A stretch of 64,000 bases of DNA from Dermatophagoides farinae (lineage: Eukaryota; Arthropoda; Arachnida; Sarcoptiformes; Pyroglyphidae): contig NC_134679.1 in NCBI RefSeq assembly GCF_024713945.1, positions 1,555,001 through 1,619,000 on the forward strand. Reading direction: 5' to 3'. The stretch's first letter is position 1. Every line of letters begins with the position of its first letter. This document shows, piece by piece, positions 49,001 through 59,768 of this stretch. The notes under the pieces were generated by a model that worked only from the letters and a program-made list of their open reading frames with translations, made no database searches and was not told the origin of the DNA. The position numbers were made by a program, and so were the translations under genes.

Positions 49001-52000
49001 ATTACTACCACTACCACCACTATGATTACTATCAACACCATCATCATCGCGATTATTATCGTTATCATTATCATCATCATCATCATCGGTTGTATCAGCA
49101 TCATCTTCATCATAATCATCAATATTTTTTATCGATCTTTTTGATGATGATCGTATTATTGATTGACCAGCATTATTGTTGTTGTTGTTATTGGATGAAC
49201 CATTGATCAATGATGATTTATGTGTCGATTGATCTGTATCATTATTATTTGAATTATGAAATAAAGAAGATTTATCCAATGAACGATTTTTCGAATGATG
49301 ATGATGATGATCCATTTTATTATGTCTTCCTGATGTTATATGATGATTTTCATTACTACCACCATCATCAATACCAATTGTTGATGATAATAAATTGTTT
49401 GTCAATGATTTTTCATTGATCAAATCACTGATACCACCATTCAAAGATATAGTTGGTGTAGCCGAATTACTTGAATTGCCATTATTATTGTTGATGGAAT
49501 TTGAATTCAAATTATTTTTATCAAATGAAGCGGATCCATTCAGGAAATTATTAGCCGCTGCTTGTAGACCATCAATACCGGTTAAAGAATTACGATTACT
49601 TAGATTCAATGCAGCTGCAGCTGCCGCTGCATTCGGTAAATGTTGTTGTTGTTGCGATAATAACCACAAATATGCTGCAGTTGGATTAAAATCAGCAGCG
49701 GCTGCTGCCGCTGCAGCAGCCGCAGCTGCAGCTGCCGCAACTGCCTGTTGTTGTTGTTGATGATGATTATTATCCATTGTCGTTCCAGTTATCGAATTGG
49801 TTGATGATGATATTGTTGGTGATGTATTCGAACCACCGATACCAATTCCATCATTATTTCTATTTCCGCCATTACCCAAAGAAGATAATGATGATGAACC
49901 AAAATTTCCTGAATTATTTCCAGTTATTGTTGTAGTTGTTGATGATGATCCAACAGCTGATGTCGTCGATGTTGTTGTTATCGATGGTGACGATGAATAA
50001 TGTTGTTGTTGTTGCTGCTGTTGTTGATGATGTGGCTGATGATGATGATGATGATGATGGTGATGGTTATGTGGAGTGATACCTGGTGGTGGACTACTGT
50101 TACCAAATCTAGAACAAAAAAAAATGAAAAAGCGAAAAAAAACCAAAACGAGAATTGATTAATCTTTTTTTTCTCTCAGCTAATTATTTATTATCATGAT
50201 CATTATTATTTTTTTTTCCCAAAAATAAGCTAAAAAGGGTATTTCATCATATCTTGTTTGTCGTAATAATTATTCAATGTCTATTTCTCTCTTCTGTATT
50301 TCTATCTTTTATTCAATGACATTATCACCGACAATCATCAACAACAACAACAACAACGAACGAACGAACAAGTATAGAAAGGGCTCCAGAAACAAAACAG
50401 AAAAATTTGCATAGAAAAACCATTACAATCCCTTATTTTTGATATTATGAGGGATTATATAAGCTGTATGCATCAAACGATGATGATGATGATGATGATG
50501 ATCCGGATACAAATAGTTCAAAGAAAAACAAGCGAAAAAAAAATTTTTTTTTTCTCTGAATCAACAACAAATAACAACGTCTTTTTGACAGCTATCCTAT
50601 ACTATTTCAATAACCAAGAAAAAGACGAAGACGATGATGATGATGATGATTCAGAAACGTGACATTTGAAGGGCTCAGTTGGTGGTGATGGTTCCAAATT
50701 ATCTATATTGTTAAAAAAAATAAAGCAAATTGGTACTTTCTGAATGTTATTTGCTCTCTCTCTTTCTGTCTATGGCTGTGAATAAAAATGATAACAACGA
50801 CGACAATAATAATATCCGTGTGTAACCAAAAATGGATCATCATCATCATCCTGAGTGAATGACTGAGAGTGAGATAGAGAGGGGAAGAATAAAAAATAAA
50901 TAAATTTTTTTTTTGCTTTGTTTTAAATCATATTATCTTTCAGAAGACACACACAGAAAAACTTGCTGGCATGAAATTCATCGTTTTTATTGAATCAAAA
51001 ATAGAGAGAGACAACGAATATATTGGAAATGAAATAGAAACACACACACACACACATCTCTAAAAACGAATGAAATTCAAAACAAAACAAAACCAAAAAA
51101 AAAACGAAAATTCAGGGATCTGTTTTTTGTTTGTTCAAGTGATTGTTTTTTTTTTGCTGTTGTTCAATCATTCTCATGATGATGATCATCATCATATTGT
51201 TTCATTCTTGATTGAATGGAAAAAAAGAAAATCCAAAAAAAAAATTCTGGTGACTTTAACGATCATACACACACACACACATACTTATTTTTTCTGGTGT
51301 AAAAAAAATCAAAAAAAAAATTGAATGAATTGAATTTGGCTACTGTGTGTGTGTGTGTGTTTGTATCGAGAAAGGAAACCATAAAATATATGGCCCAAAT
51401 AAACAAACAATACAAATATTGAGCTGTATGTCTGTCTATTTGGTATGTGGATAACGACAAAACAAAACAGAATTTTCACTAAAATCTTTATGTTCATCAT
51501 CATCATCATCATCATTATCGCCATAATGACTGGGCACATTTATTTCATTTCATTTTCGGTTTGGTTTTATTTATTTGTTTGTTTGTTTGTTTGCATCCTG
51601 TAAATGTCAATAATAAGACTTTTAAGTATTTTTTTTTCCATCGACTGGTCACACATAAATCAATCCCAAATGAAAACAGAACAGAAAGATTTTTTTTTTG
51701 TTTTTTACTTATCAAGCATATATCACCGAGAATTAAGTTTTTATGTTCAACTACTTTGTTTTTAGTTTATGTCTGTTTTTTTTTTGGAATTTAGAATTTA
51801 AAAACAAATAAAATTTTACTAATAGTTGAAATGAATCAAATTGTATCATGTGTGCGTGTGTGTGTGTGTGTGCAAATGATTCGCGGATATGAAATCGCAT
51901 ACACACACACAACCAATTTGATGAAAAAAAAACGAAGAAAAGCACGAATATCAAAATCCAAAACACTCACACGCACACACACACACACATATGAAAAGAA

Positions 52001-54381
52001 TAAAAAAAAATAAGAATCGACCAACTAAGTGATTGATCATTTCAATAAATAAATTGATTACAATTTGTCCGATGCTTTTCGTTTGTTTGTAATTTGTTGT
52101 TTTTGTTGTTGTTGTTGTTTCACTTGCTCATTACAACACATTGACTATGTTGATGTGGCGGATGTTTTCAACACACACACACAAACACACAAAAGTGATC
52201 GATACATCTTTTTTTTTTGCTCATTCGTTCAAATTCGATATATATGATTGCGTGCATCATCATCATGAATGATGGCACCAGGAAAAAAAATGAACGATTG
52301 ATTTCGTTTCAATTTGTTGTATATGTATATACGATTGTGGTAAATCGAAATCGAGAGAAAGAAATCAATTTGTCTATTAAATTATCATTAGGGATGTCCG
52401 AGAAAGAAAGAAAACTTTTTTTTTCGTATCCACAAACAAACGCACACACACACACACACAATATGATGAGGTGTCTGACAGTTTTGGTTTTTTTGTTTTT
52501 TGGTGATGCATTACAAGAATACCGCAGAATAACATTAAATTCTTATTATTATTATTTTATACAAGTCAGTCAAATAATAAAATTCCTTAATTTGAGTGTG
52601 TTTGTGATCTCATTGATCATCATTCAAAGACATACATACATACACACACACACACATTAGCTAAATTGAACATATAATGTTTGCATTATAACCACCAAAA
52701 TAATCACTAAAAATATAGCCATGATCGACCAACTACCACCATCACCATCACCACCACCACCATCACCATTACTGACATTATCATCATCAGCATCGAAACG
52801 CATCAATAATAACATTGTCCATACGAATAACCAGCATAAAAAACCAAACAATTGATCGCGTGTATGATGACGATGCCTATGGTGGTGATGATGATGATGA
52901 TGATGAATCGTGTATAAATTTTTGTTTCCATTATTATTCCTGGATTTTTCCATATTTACGAACAAATGTTTGATGATGATGATAAAAAAGAATGAGAAAG
53001 AAAAAAATTACAGATAAAGAATGAAATGAAAATGAATCAATCAATCAAAGAAAAAAAAAATAAAAGCAAAGGCAAACAATCACACATCAAATACAGAATA
53101 AAAGTAATATGGATATGGACGAGTAGAATGGAAAGAAGAAAAAGAAAAAGAAAAAACCACAAATAAATTTTCGGCAAAAGAACAAAGTTTATATCATTAT
53201 CATTGTGTTTGTGTGTGTGTGTGTGTTTGATATAATGAAGATGTTATCATTATCATCATCATCATCATCATCATGAAAAGTGTCAATTAGTTGGTTGAAT
53301 GAAAAAAATGAAATTTTTGTTTTCTATAAATTATGACATTTAAATTGGTATATATTAATAATAATTCGTGAAATCAATTCCCGATCATCATGATGATATA
53401 TGAAGATGTTCTTGTTCAACAATTTAATTCAATTTCAAAAATCAAAAAAAAAATTCGTGCATCAATTGATTGAACTTGATCGAATTTTGGCGTGACTGTG
53501 AATCTTGAATTCAAAACAAAACAAAACAAAACAGAAAAAATAAAAGGTATCATTTCATTTTGATATTTTGGTGGATATCGATCGATCAATCAATCAACGA
53601 ATTTGAAATTTTTTTTATTTGTTTTTTTTAATTATTATATCATCATCAACATCAACATATGGTCAATATGTTCTTTTTTTTGCGGCATCCACATATGTTT
53701 GTTGTGTGTGTGTGTGTGTCAAATGTTGACAATTTTCATATTTGAAAACAAAACCCGAACCTGACCTTTTTTTTCTCTCACTCTATATTTTCAGCTATTA
53801 AATAAAAATGGAAATTTAATGACCCAAAAAAACACAGAACAAAAATTGTCCATCATCAATTTTGACCATAATCATCATCATCATCATCATATGAAAAAAA
53901 GTTGAAATTGATTTGACAAAGTCAAATTTGTCCACCCCACACAAACACACGAATATTATGTGTTTGTCATCATCATCAATGAATTTCGTTTGTTAAGCGG
54001 TGTAAATATATCGATCGATAGTTGTGTGTGTGTTGTTTGGTATCTATCTTTGATTTCAACAACAAAAACAACAACAACAACAACAAACGAATAATAACAA
54101 CAACAATGACGCGATCATTGAAATTGAATGCAAGTTAATTTACTTGGACAGAATGATTGATTACATTTTATTTCTTCTTCGTATTACGAATTTATACCAT
54201 ATATACCATAAAATGGCGACAAAGACGTTTTTTTTGTTACTTTTGCTGAGACGAAATTTGAGAGAAAGAGAGTATGAGCTTTGGGAAAAAAATTATAAAA
54301 AAAGGATCTCAACACCAGAAATATCCGAAATTTATCCGATACGGGATGAAGATGAAGAAGTAAAAAAACTACAAGACAAAA

Positions 54382-54419
<38 letters not shown>

Positions 54420-55731
54420 GTTTTTTTTCTGATTCTTTTTCTCATTATGTGACAGGAACATACACCACACACATCACACACGAAAAAAAGTAGTAGTGGA
54501 AAACACAACTAGATCGCGCATACCCGCAATGATGAAAATGAACCATCAACCAACAACAACAACAACAACAGAAAAAAAAGCAATTAATCATTCGGGTAGT
54601 TGACAGAATCAAAAAAGAAAAAGCAAAAAAAAAATTGGTATGGGGGTGTGCATTCGTTCGTTTGTTCGTTAGTTGGTTGGTTTGTGAGGCATTCGATGAT
54701 GAAAATAAAATAACAAAAAAAAACTTATAGAATTTCACAATTTATCTCGGGTACACAAAAAAAGTGTATCGAGCTTTTATTTATTATTTTATCCATCGAA
54801 TGGATTGAATCAAATTGAAAACCGGAAGATCGGAACAGGAACCGACAACAATGAATTAAAACACACTAATCAAACTGATAATTTTTTTTTCTTCTTTCTC
54901 ATATCGATCTTTGGTGAATAATAAAAAATATTTCCTGATTCCTGAATTCTGATTCATCATTCAATCTATCAAGAATCAATGAGATTATGTTGTGATGCTA
55001 GCTAATGAAGGGGTGGAATTTTGGAACACACACACAAACTTTTTTTTCACCACCACTGATGTGATGTGTATATGAGACTTATGAAAACGTAATTACACAA
55101 TGGAAAGATGTGATAAAATGTTCAAAAATGAATGACTCGTTAAGATGTATAAAGGGATATAGATAGTGTATGTGTGTGTAAACAGAGTGAAAAAAAACGA
55201 TCAAATGAGAGAGAGAAAAAAAGGGGAAAAAACTTTACTTTGTTTGAATATCACTGTTAATATATTCGTTATAAATTTAAATGAATGATTACATTCTCTC
55301 TCTCTCACTCTCTATCTTTTATTTTCACTGTTATGAAATAAAAGTGAAACGAATCTTGTGTTGAATATAAAATAAGAATGATGATGATGATGATGAAACT
55401 TTTTTTTTCAATGTTGGTTCAACATTTTTAAACGATCATTCATCAACCGAACAGACCATCAACGACGATCATCATAGGAGAAAAAAAAGGCTCAAACCAA
55501 AAAAAAAATCACTGGAATGATCCAGGAACTAGCAATTAAAATTGTTCAAATATTATTATTATTATTCAAACATTTGCTGCCTTGAATTTTTTTTTTTTTT
55601 TTTGATCTTGATTGAAAATGTAGCAAATTTCAAAATCATCATCAAAACCCTCCATCTGAAAATGTTGGCCATAGTAAAGCCGGAGGGATAGATTTCTTTT
55701 GTTGATTTGATTGATTAGGGTAGCGGTGATG

Positions 55732-55762
<31 letters not shown>

Positions 55763-56455
55763 ATCATCTGATCTAATCGGATGATGATGATTGTTATTGC
55801 AACTAATGTTGCAACTGCAAAAAAAACGAAAGGCAACGACCCAAAGACAACCAAAGAAAAAAAAACAGAGCTGCACCTGTACCAAACAAAAAAAAATCGA
55901 TTTCAAAATTTGATTTGGCCATTTCTTCAAATATCTTCATAATATTCAAATCAAAAAAAAAATGAATTTTTCAATTCAACAACAACAACAACAACGACGA
56001 GAAAAAATTTTCTGATTTAAATTATCATCAAAACTTCCGAAACAAATTAGAAAACAAAAAATTTGGTTAATTCACAAGAAAAACAGGGGTGGTGGTACTA
56101 ATAATCATCAGAATAATGATCCAAAACATTTCCATAGGACCTAAGCAACAATGAATGAATGAATGAAAAAAAAATTCAACGAAAAAAAACCTAAAATAAC
56201 GAATGTGTTTTTAATTAGATCGTATAACACACACACACACACACACACTGTGTTACAAAAAAAAAGATTTCTGTTTTGTTCGAGATAAAGTTGCTATTTT
56301 TTTTATTATTATTATTCACCATCATCAACATGAATTTCGTTCATGATTGTGATTCAATGATGATGATGATGATGATGGCAGCAAGCGAGCAAAAAAAAAA
56401 AAATTTTTAGCTTGTGTATGTGTGTTGGATAATTAAATGGATACGGTAGATGTGT

Positions 56456-56486
<31 letters not shown>

Positions 56487-58758
56487 ACGCACTCATATCA
56501 CAAGAATTCTTTTATGGTGTCGTATGGAATCAGTATTTTTTTTTCTCGGTTGTCGAGTGTGTGTGTGTGTGTCTGAATTTAACCCTTTCGTTACTCATTT
56601 ATACAAGGTTTAAATGAATGATTCTGATACATTATATAAAAAGGCAGTGGTGGTGATTGTTGTTGTTGTTGTTTTTTTTTTAGATTTTGCTGCTCGTAGT
56701 CGTCGTCGTCGTCGTCGAGAATATTCATTCATATTCATCGATTTGAAAAAAAGCAAAGTAATGAAAGTAAAAAACCGACTACGTATTATATAAGAGTAAT
56801 TATCAACGAGTGAAAAGTAAAAGATTATTACGATATTATAATATTCTACAATTCAAGTTTCTCATTTCCATTGGTGTGTGTGCGCGCGAGCGATAGGCTC
56901 TTTCTATGAGACATTGCAAATGGAATGATGATGATGATGATGATGTTCAATGGCACAAATGATTAATGATTACGCGGTCATCAGACGGTGAATTTTGTTT
57001 TATTTTTCTCTCTAGTTTCTGACAAAAAAAAATTGCAATTTTTTCTTCGTTTTTAGTCAACTAATAATCAAAAAAAAAAATCAGCAGAAATCAGAAGAAA
57101 TATTCAGCTTTGTAACAAAAAAAAAAAAAATAGTGATAAAAAGTGACATCATTCAGCTAAATTTATGAAAATTACTTCGGGTCTGGAAATATCTGGTGTT
57201 TTGGATGGAAATGGTTTCATTTCTAAAAAAAATTACTGCAAAAAAAATTCTAGATAGACAAAAAAAAATTAAAAATGACAGAATTCAATGATTATTATGG
57301 TGTTTTGTCCTCTCACTCTCTCTCCGTGATAATCGAAAATTGAAAATGAAAAATTATTTGATTATGAACAATTCAACAATAGCAACAAAGAGATTAGTTT
57401 TTTTTCGTAATTCTAAATGTTCCCAAAAATAGAACAAAAAAAATCAATATTATCGAACCAAAATATAGAAAAATTATGTCATCTATTTTCATATATACTC
57501 ATATGACATTTGTATAATAATAAGTTTTCATCATCATCATCATCATCATGCTATTGTTCCTGGATCAATAGGATGATGATGATGATGATGTGTTTGGGTA
57601 GTAAATTAAAGTCCAGCTTTATAATAATGATGACAATTATTGGCCCGTAAGCACATCATCATCATCATCATCATCATCAAAATGTCAAAAGCTAACCAAC
57701 GAAAAAAAAATTAGAATCAAATGTCAATGTGGTGTGTGTGTGTGTGTGTATGGGTGGGGCGAGTGCGTAATTTTACTGAAAATGATGAGTCAGTAGGGAC
57801 CTTAGTGGATCATCAATGATTATGATCATGGTATAATTGTTTTTCAAGCAACAACAAACAAAATGAAAAAAAAGAATGAACAAAATGAAATAGTGGACAT
57901 CAGGGAAAGAATAAAAAAAAAATTGATTCTGATCAACCACCACACACACACACACACACATACCTATTTGTTGATGTTGTCGTTGTTGATGATGATGAGG
58001 ATAATGTTGGTAATCCAAGAGCTGCAGCAGCGGCTACAAGCTGTTGTTCACGTTCACGTTCACGTTGTTCACGTTCTCTTGATGATATTGATGTTGTTAT
58101 CGGTGTTGTCGTTGTTGTTGTTGTTGTTTGATGATGATTCTGGTTTGATAATGAATTCTGTTGTTGTTGTTGTTGTTGTTGCTGCTGCTGCTGTTGATGT
58201 TGTGCAGCGGCTGCTGCACTTAAATGTTGTAAAAATGGAAATGCAGCTGCAGTATAACCATTTGCAGCTAACATTGCTGCTGCCGCTGTAGCAGCCGTTG
58301 CGGCTGAATTTGCTGCCGCTACTGATGCCGATGTCGTATGATTCACATTGCCACTATTCAATTGTTTTAAATCGAGATCTGATCGTAATCGATTATGAAT
58401 TGATTGTATTGAATCGTATAGCGATGTTCTATTATGCTTCTTTCGCTTACCATAATCGCATTCCAAATCGGATGATGAATATCTGGCTTTTTTATTATTA
58501 CCACCACCATTACTACCGCCATTATTATTAATATTTTCATTGCCACCACCAGTACCACCACCATTGCCATTATTTGAATTATTATTCGATACAGCAGCGG
58601 CTGCTGCAGCTGCACTAGTAAAACCCAATAATGGTAATAAATTATTGGCCGCTTGTTGTTGTTGTTGTGATGTTGTCATATGCGATCCTGGTACGGTACC
58701 ATAATTTCCTGGTTCTGGACTTGGTATTCCTGAACTACGTTTAGGTGGACGACCAGGC
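45347..58758 (-). CDS. dac: dachshund transcriptional cofactor, 3' five coding exons (partial)
   Basis: Dachshund is a nuclear cofactor of the eye/limb retinal-determination network. Five in-frame exons: 58758-57964, 50108-48976, 48902-48534, 46237-46142, 46035-45347. They give about 1,027 residues. The first exon starts PGRPPKRSSG, the segment that directly follows the Ski/Sno/Dac domain in DACH proteins. The last three carry the C-terminal dachbox coiled coil: CLETLLRNIEGLLAIAAHNA, then QLERERELREHVEKQLNEEQ, then YQKRFKKERKLRRKLENEL. The linker between is enlarged by Ala, Gln, His, Asn, Ser and Gly runs. The exons for the Ski/Sno/Dac DNA-binding domain are missing and must lie right of base 64000. 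The usual conserved C-terminal end after the coiled coil is replaced by a low-complexity tail. Confidence 0.93.
46142..46237 (-). CDS. dac: dachshund coiled-coil exon
   Basis: 96 nt, AEIRNEYSNQLERERELREH and VEKQLNEEQKIR, the DACH heptad region RERELRETLEKQLAMEQ. Acceptor GTATAG, donor CGAG|GTAAAT. Confidence 0.93.
46238..48533 (-). other. dachshund intron before the 96-nt coiled-coil exon
   Basis: 2.3 kb of AT-rich sequence with (TG)n, (CA)n, (TTTTG)n near 46570-46596, (TTG)n and poly-T. A 21-bp near-copy of 32652-32672 lies at 48362-48382. No coding sequence recognised. Confidence 0.8.
48534..48902 (-). CDS. dac: dachshund exon starting the C-terminal coiled coil
   Basis: 369 nt. After His/Asn-, Ala- and Gln-rich sequence it encodes CLETLLRNIEGLLAIAAHNA and QQQAQLQLQK, matching the DACH pattern IETLLTNIQGLLKVAIDNAR. 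Acceptor CCAAG at 48903, donor AAAAG|GTTAGT. Confidence 0.93.
48976..50108 (-). CDS. dac: dachshund exon with long homopeptide runs
   Basis: 1,133 nt. FGNSSPPPGITPHN is followed by His, Gln, Ser/Thr and Asn runs, a 15-Ala run near 49693-49740 with mixed GCN codons, DFNPTAAYLWLLSQQQQ, and an acidic Asp/Asn stretch. Acceptor TTCTAG at 50109, donor AATG|GTAAGT at 48975. The frame is continuous with both neighbours. Placement in dachshund rests on that and on position. Confidence 0.85.
52657..52953 (-). CDS. Candidate small two-helix membrane protein nested in dachshund intron
   Basis: 98 residues from ATG 52953 to TAA 52659-52657. The N terminus is Asn/His-rich with nine consecutive His (17-25). 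Two hydrophobic segments follow: LFGFLCWLFVWTMLLLMRF (35-53) and WSIMAIFLVIILVVIMQTLY (75-94), separated by an Asp/Gly-rich loop. The hydrophobic parts are not repeat-derived and use varied codons, unlike most open frames here. The LxWLF...LLxLxxD...W pattern is reminiscent of small TMEM60/TMEM203-like proteins, but I cannot confirm homology. It lies on the same strand as dachshund. It could be a chance open frame; no splice or polyA evidence decides it. Confidence 0.35.
   Translation of the reverse strand: MEKSRNNNGNKNLYTIHHHHHHHHHRHRHHTRDQLFGFLCWLFVWTMLLLMRFDADDDNVSNGDGGGGDGDGGSWSIMAIFLVIILVVIMQTLYVQFS
54384..54413. repeat. (CT)15 microsatellite in dachshund intron
   Basis: About 30 bp of uninterrupted CT, then an imperfect TTTCTC extension. 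Confidence 0.9.
57964..58758 (-). CDS. dac: dachshund exon with the RPGRPPKR segment
   Basis: 795 nt. PGRPPKRSSGIPSPEPG opens it (the leading R is split with the previous exon), then polyAla, Asn/Gly-rich sequence, a basic patch (KKARYSSSDLECDYGKRKKH), an Ala-rich block, a polyGln run and an Arg/Glu-rich segment. Acceptor AAATAG at 58759, donor AATAG|GTATGT at 57963. Confidence 0.92.
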
Positions 58759-59737
58759 CTATTTTTTTCATAATCAAAAAAAAAAAGAAAGAAAATATGA
58801 TCAGAATATTCTATCATCCATTGAAAATAATGCAAGAATTTTTTCAAAAATACAAAAAAAAATCAAAATCTCAATGGGAAAAAAACATTAATGAATCAAT
58901 AATGGATATCCGGATACTAAGAACCAGATGGAATGGAAAAAAAAACATTTGCATATGTTTGTGTGTGTGTGTGTGTGATGAGCAAACAAAACAAACAAAC
59001 AAATATCAAATGAACAAACATTCAAAACTTGAATAATAATAATAATATATTATTACCGTTAGAAAAAACAAAGGTGCAAACATTCACACACACAAATACA
59101 CCACCATCACCATACAAACTGAAAATCCACCCACCCACACACACACACACACACAAACAAACAAACAAACACCAAGAAAAAAATAAATAAATAAATGTTT
59201 GTCATCATTCAACATCCTTGTCATAAATATCAAAAGCTAAAGCTAAGCTATTTTGGCCACATTAATTTGGAACAAACACACACACACACAGACACTGAAA
59301 AAAATGGATCAATATATAACCGAAAAACGTATGTCACACACACACACATACATTTGTATAGAAAGTTTATTCTTTTTCGCAAAAAAAAGAGAAAAAAAAC
59401 CAATAATAATAAAAATTAATAATTAAGCTCGTCATATAATGTTGTTGTCGTTGTTGTTGTTGTTGTTATTGTTTTTCCGCTTGTTTATTTTTGTCGTTCC
59501 AACAGAATGGAACGAAAAAAAAATTGGTCCATTTTTGATGTTTACATAAACACCAACGGTGTGTGTGTCTTCGTCTTTATGTTGTTCTAATATTTGGAAG
59601 GTTTTAGCTCACACAAACACATAAATTTATCACCAAAAAAAAAAATTGTCCATAAGTTAGATTTGTATGAATGGATCGATTGATTATAATCCAGAAAAAA
59701 AATATTATGTATTATATTACACATTTTTTTCCGTAAA

Positions 59738-59768
<31 letters not shown>

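Larger units (their letters stand above)
50109..57963 (-). other. dachshund intron, 7.9 kb
   Basis: AT-rich with many microsatellites. It contains the small membrane-protein candidate at 52657-52953, a (CT)n at 54384-54413 and a plus-strand TATA-like site at 56633-56644 followed by (GTC)n at about 56697-56717. No further dachshund exon recognised. Confidence 0.75.

Noticed and set aside
49395-49760. A 121-codon plus-strand frame with polyAla and polyCys.
   Set aside because: Antisense of the dachshund Ala/Gln-rich exon.
57863-58291. A 142-codon plus-strand frame rich in Val, Leu and His.
   Set aside because: Antisense of the dachshund RPGRPPKR exon, extended by a (CA)n tract.
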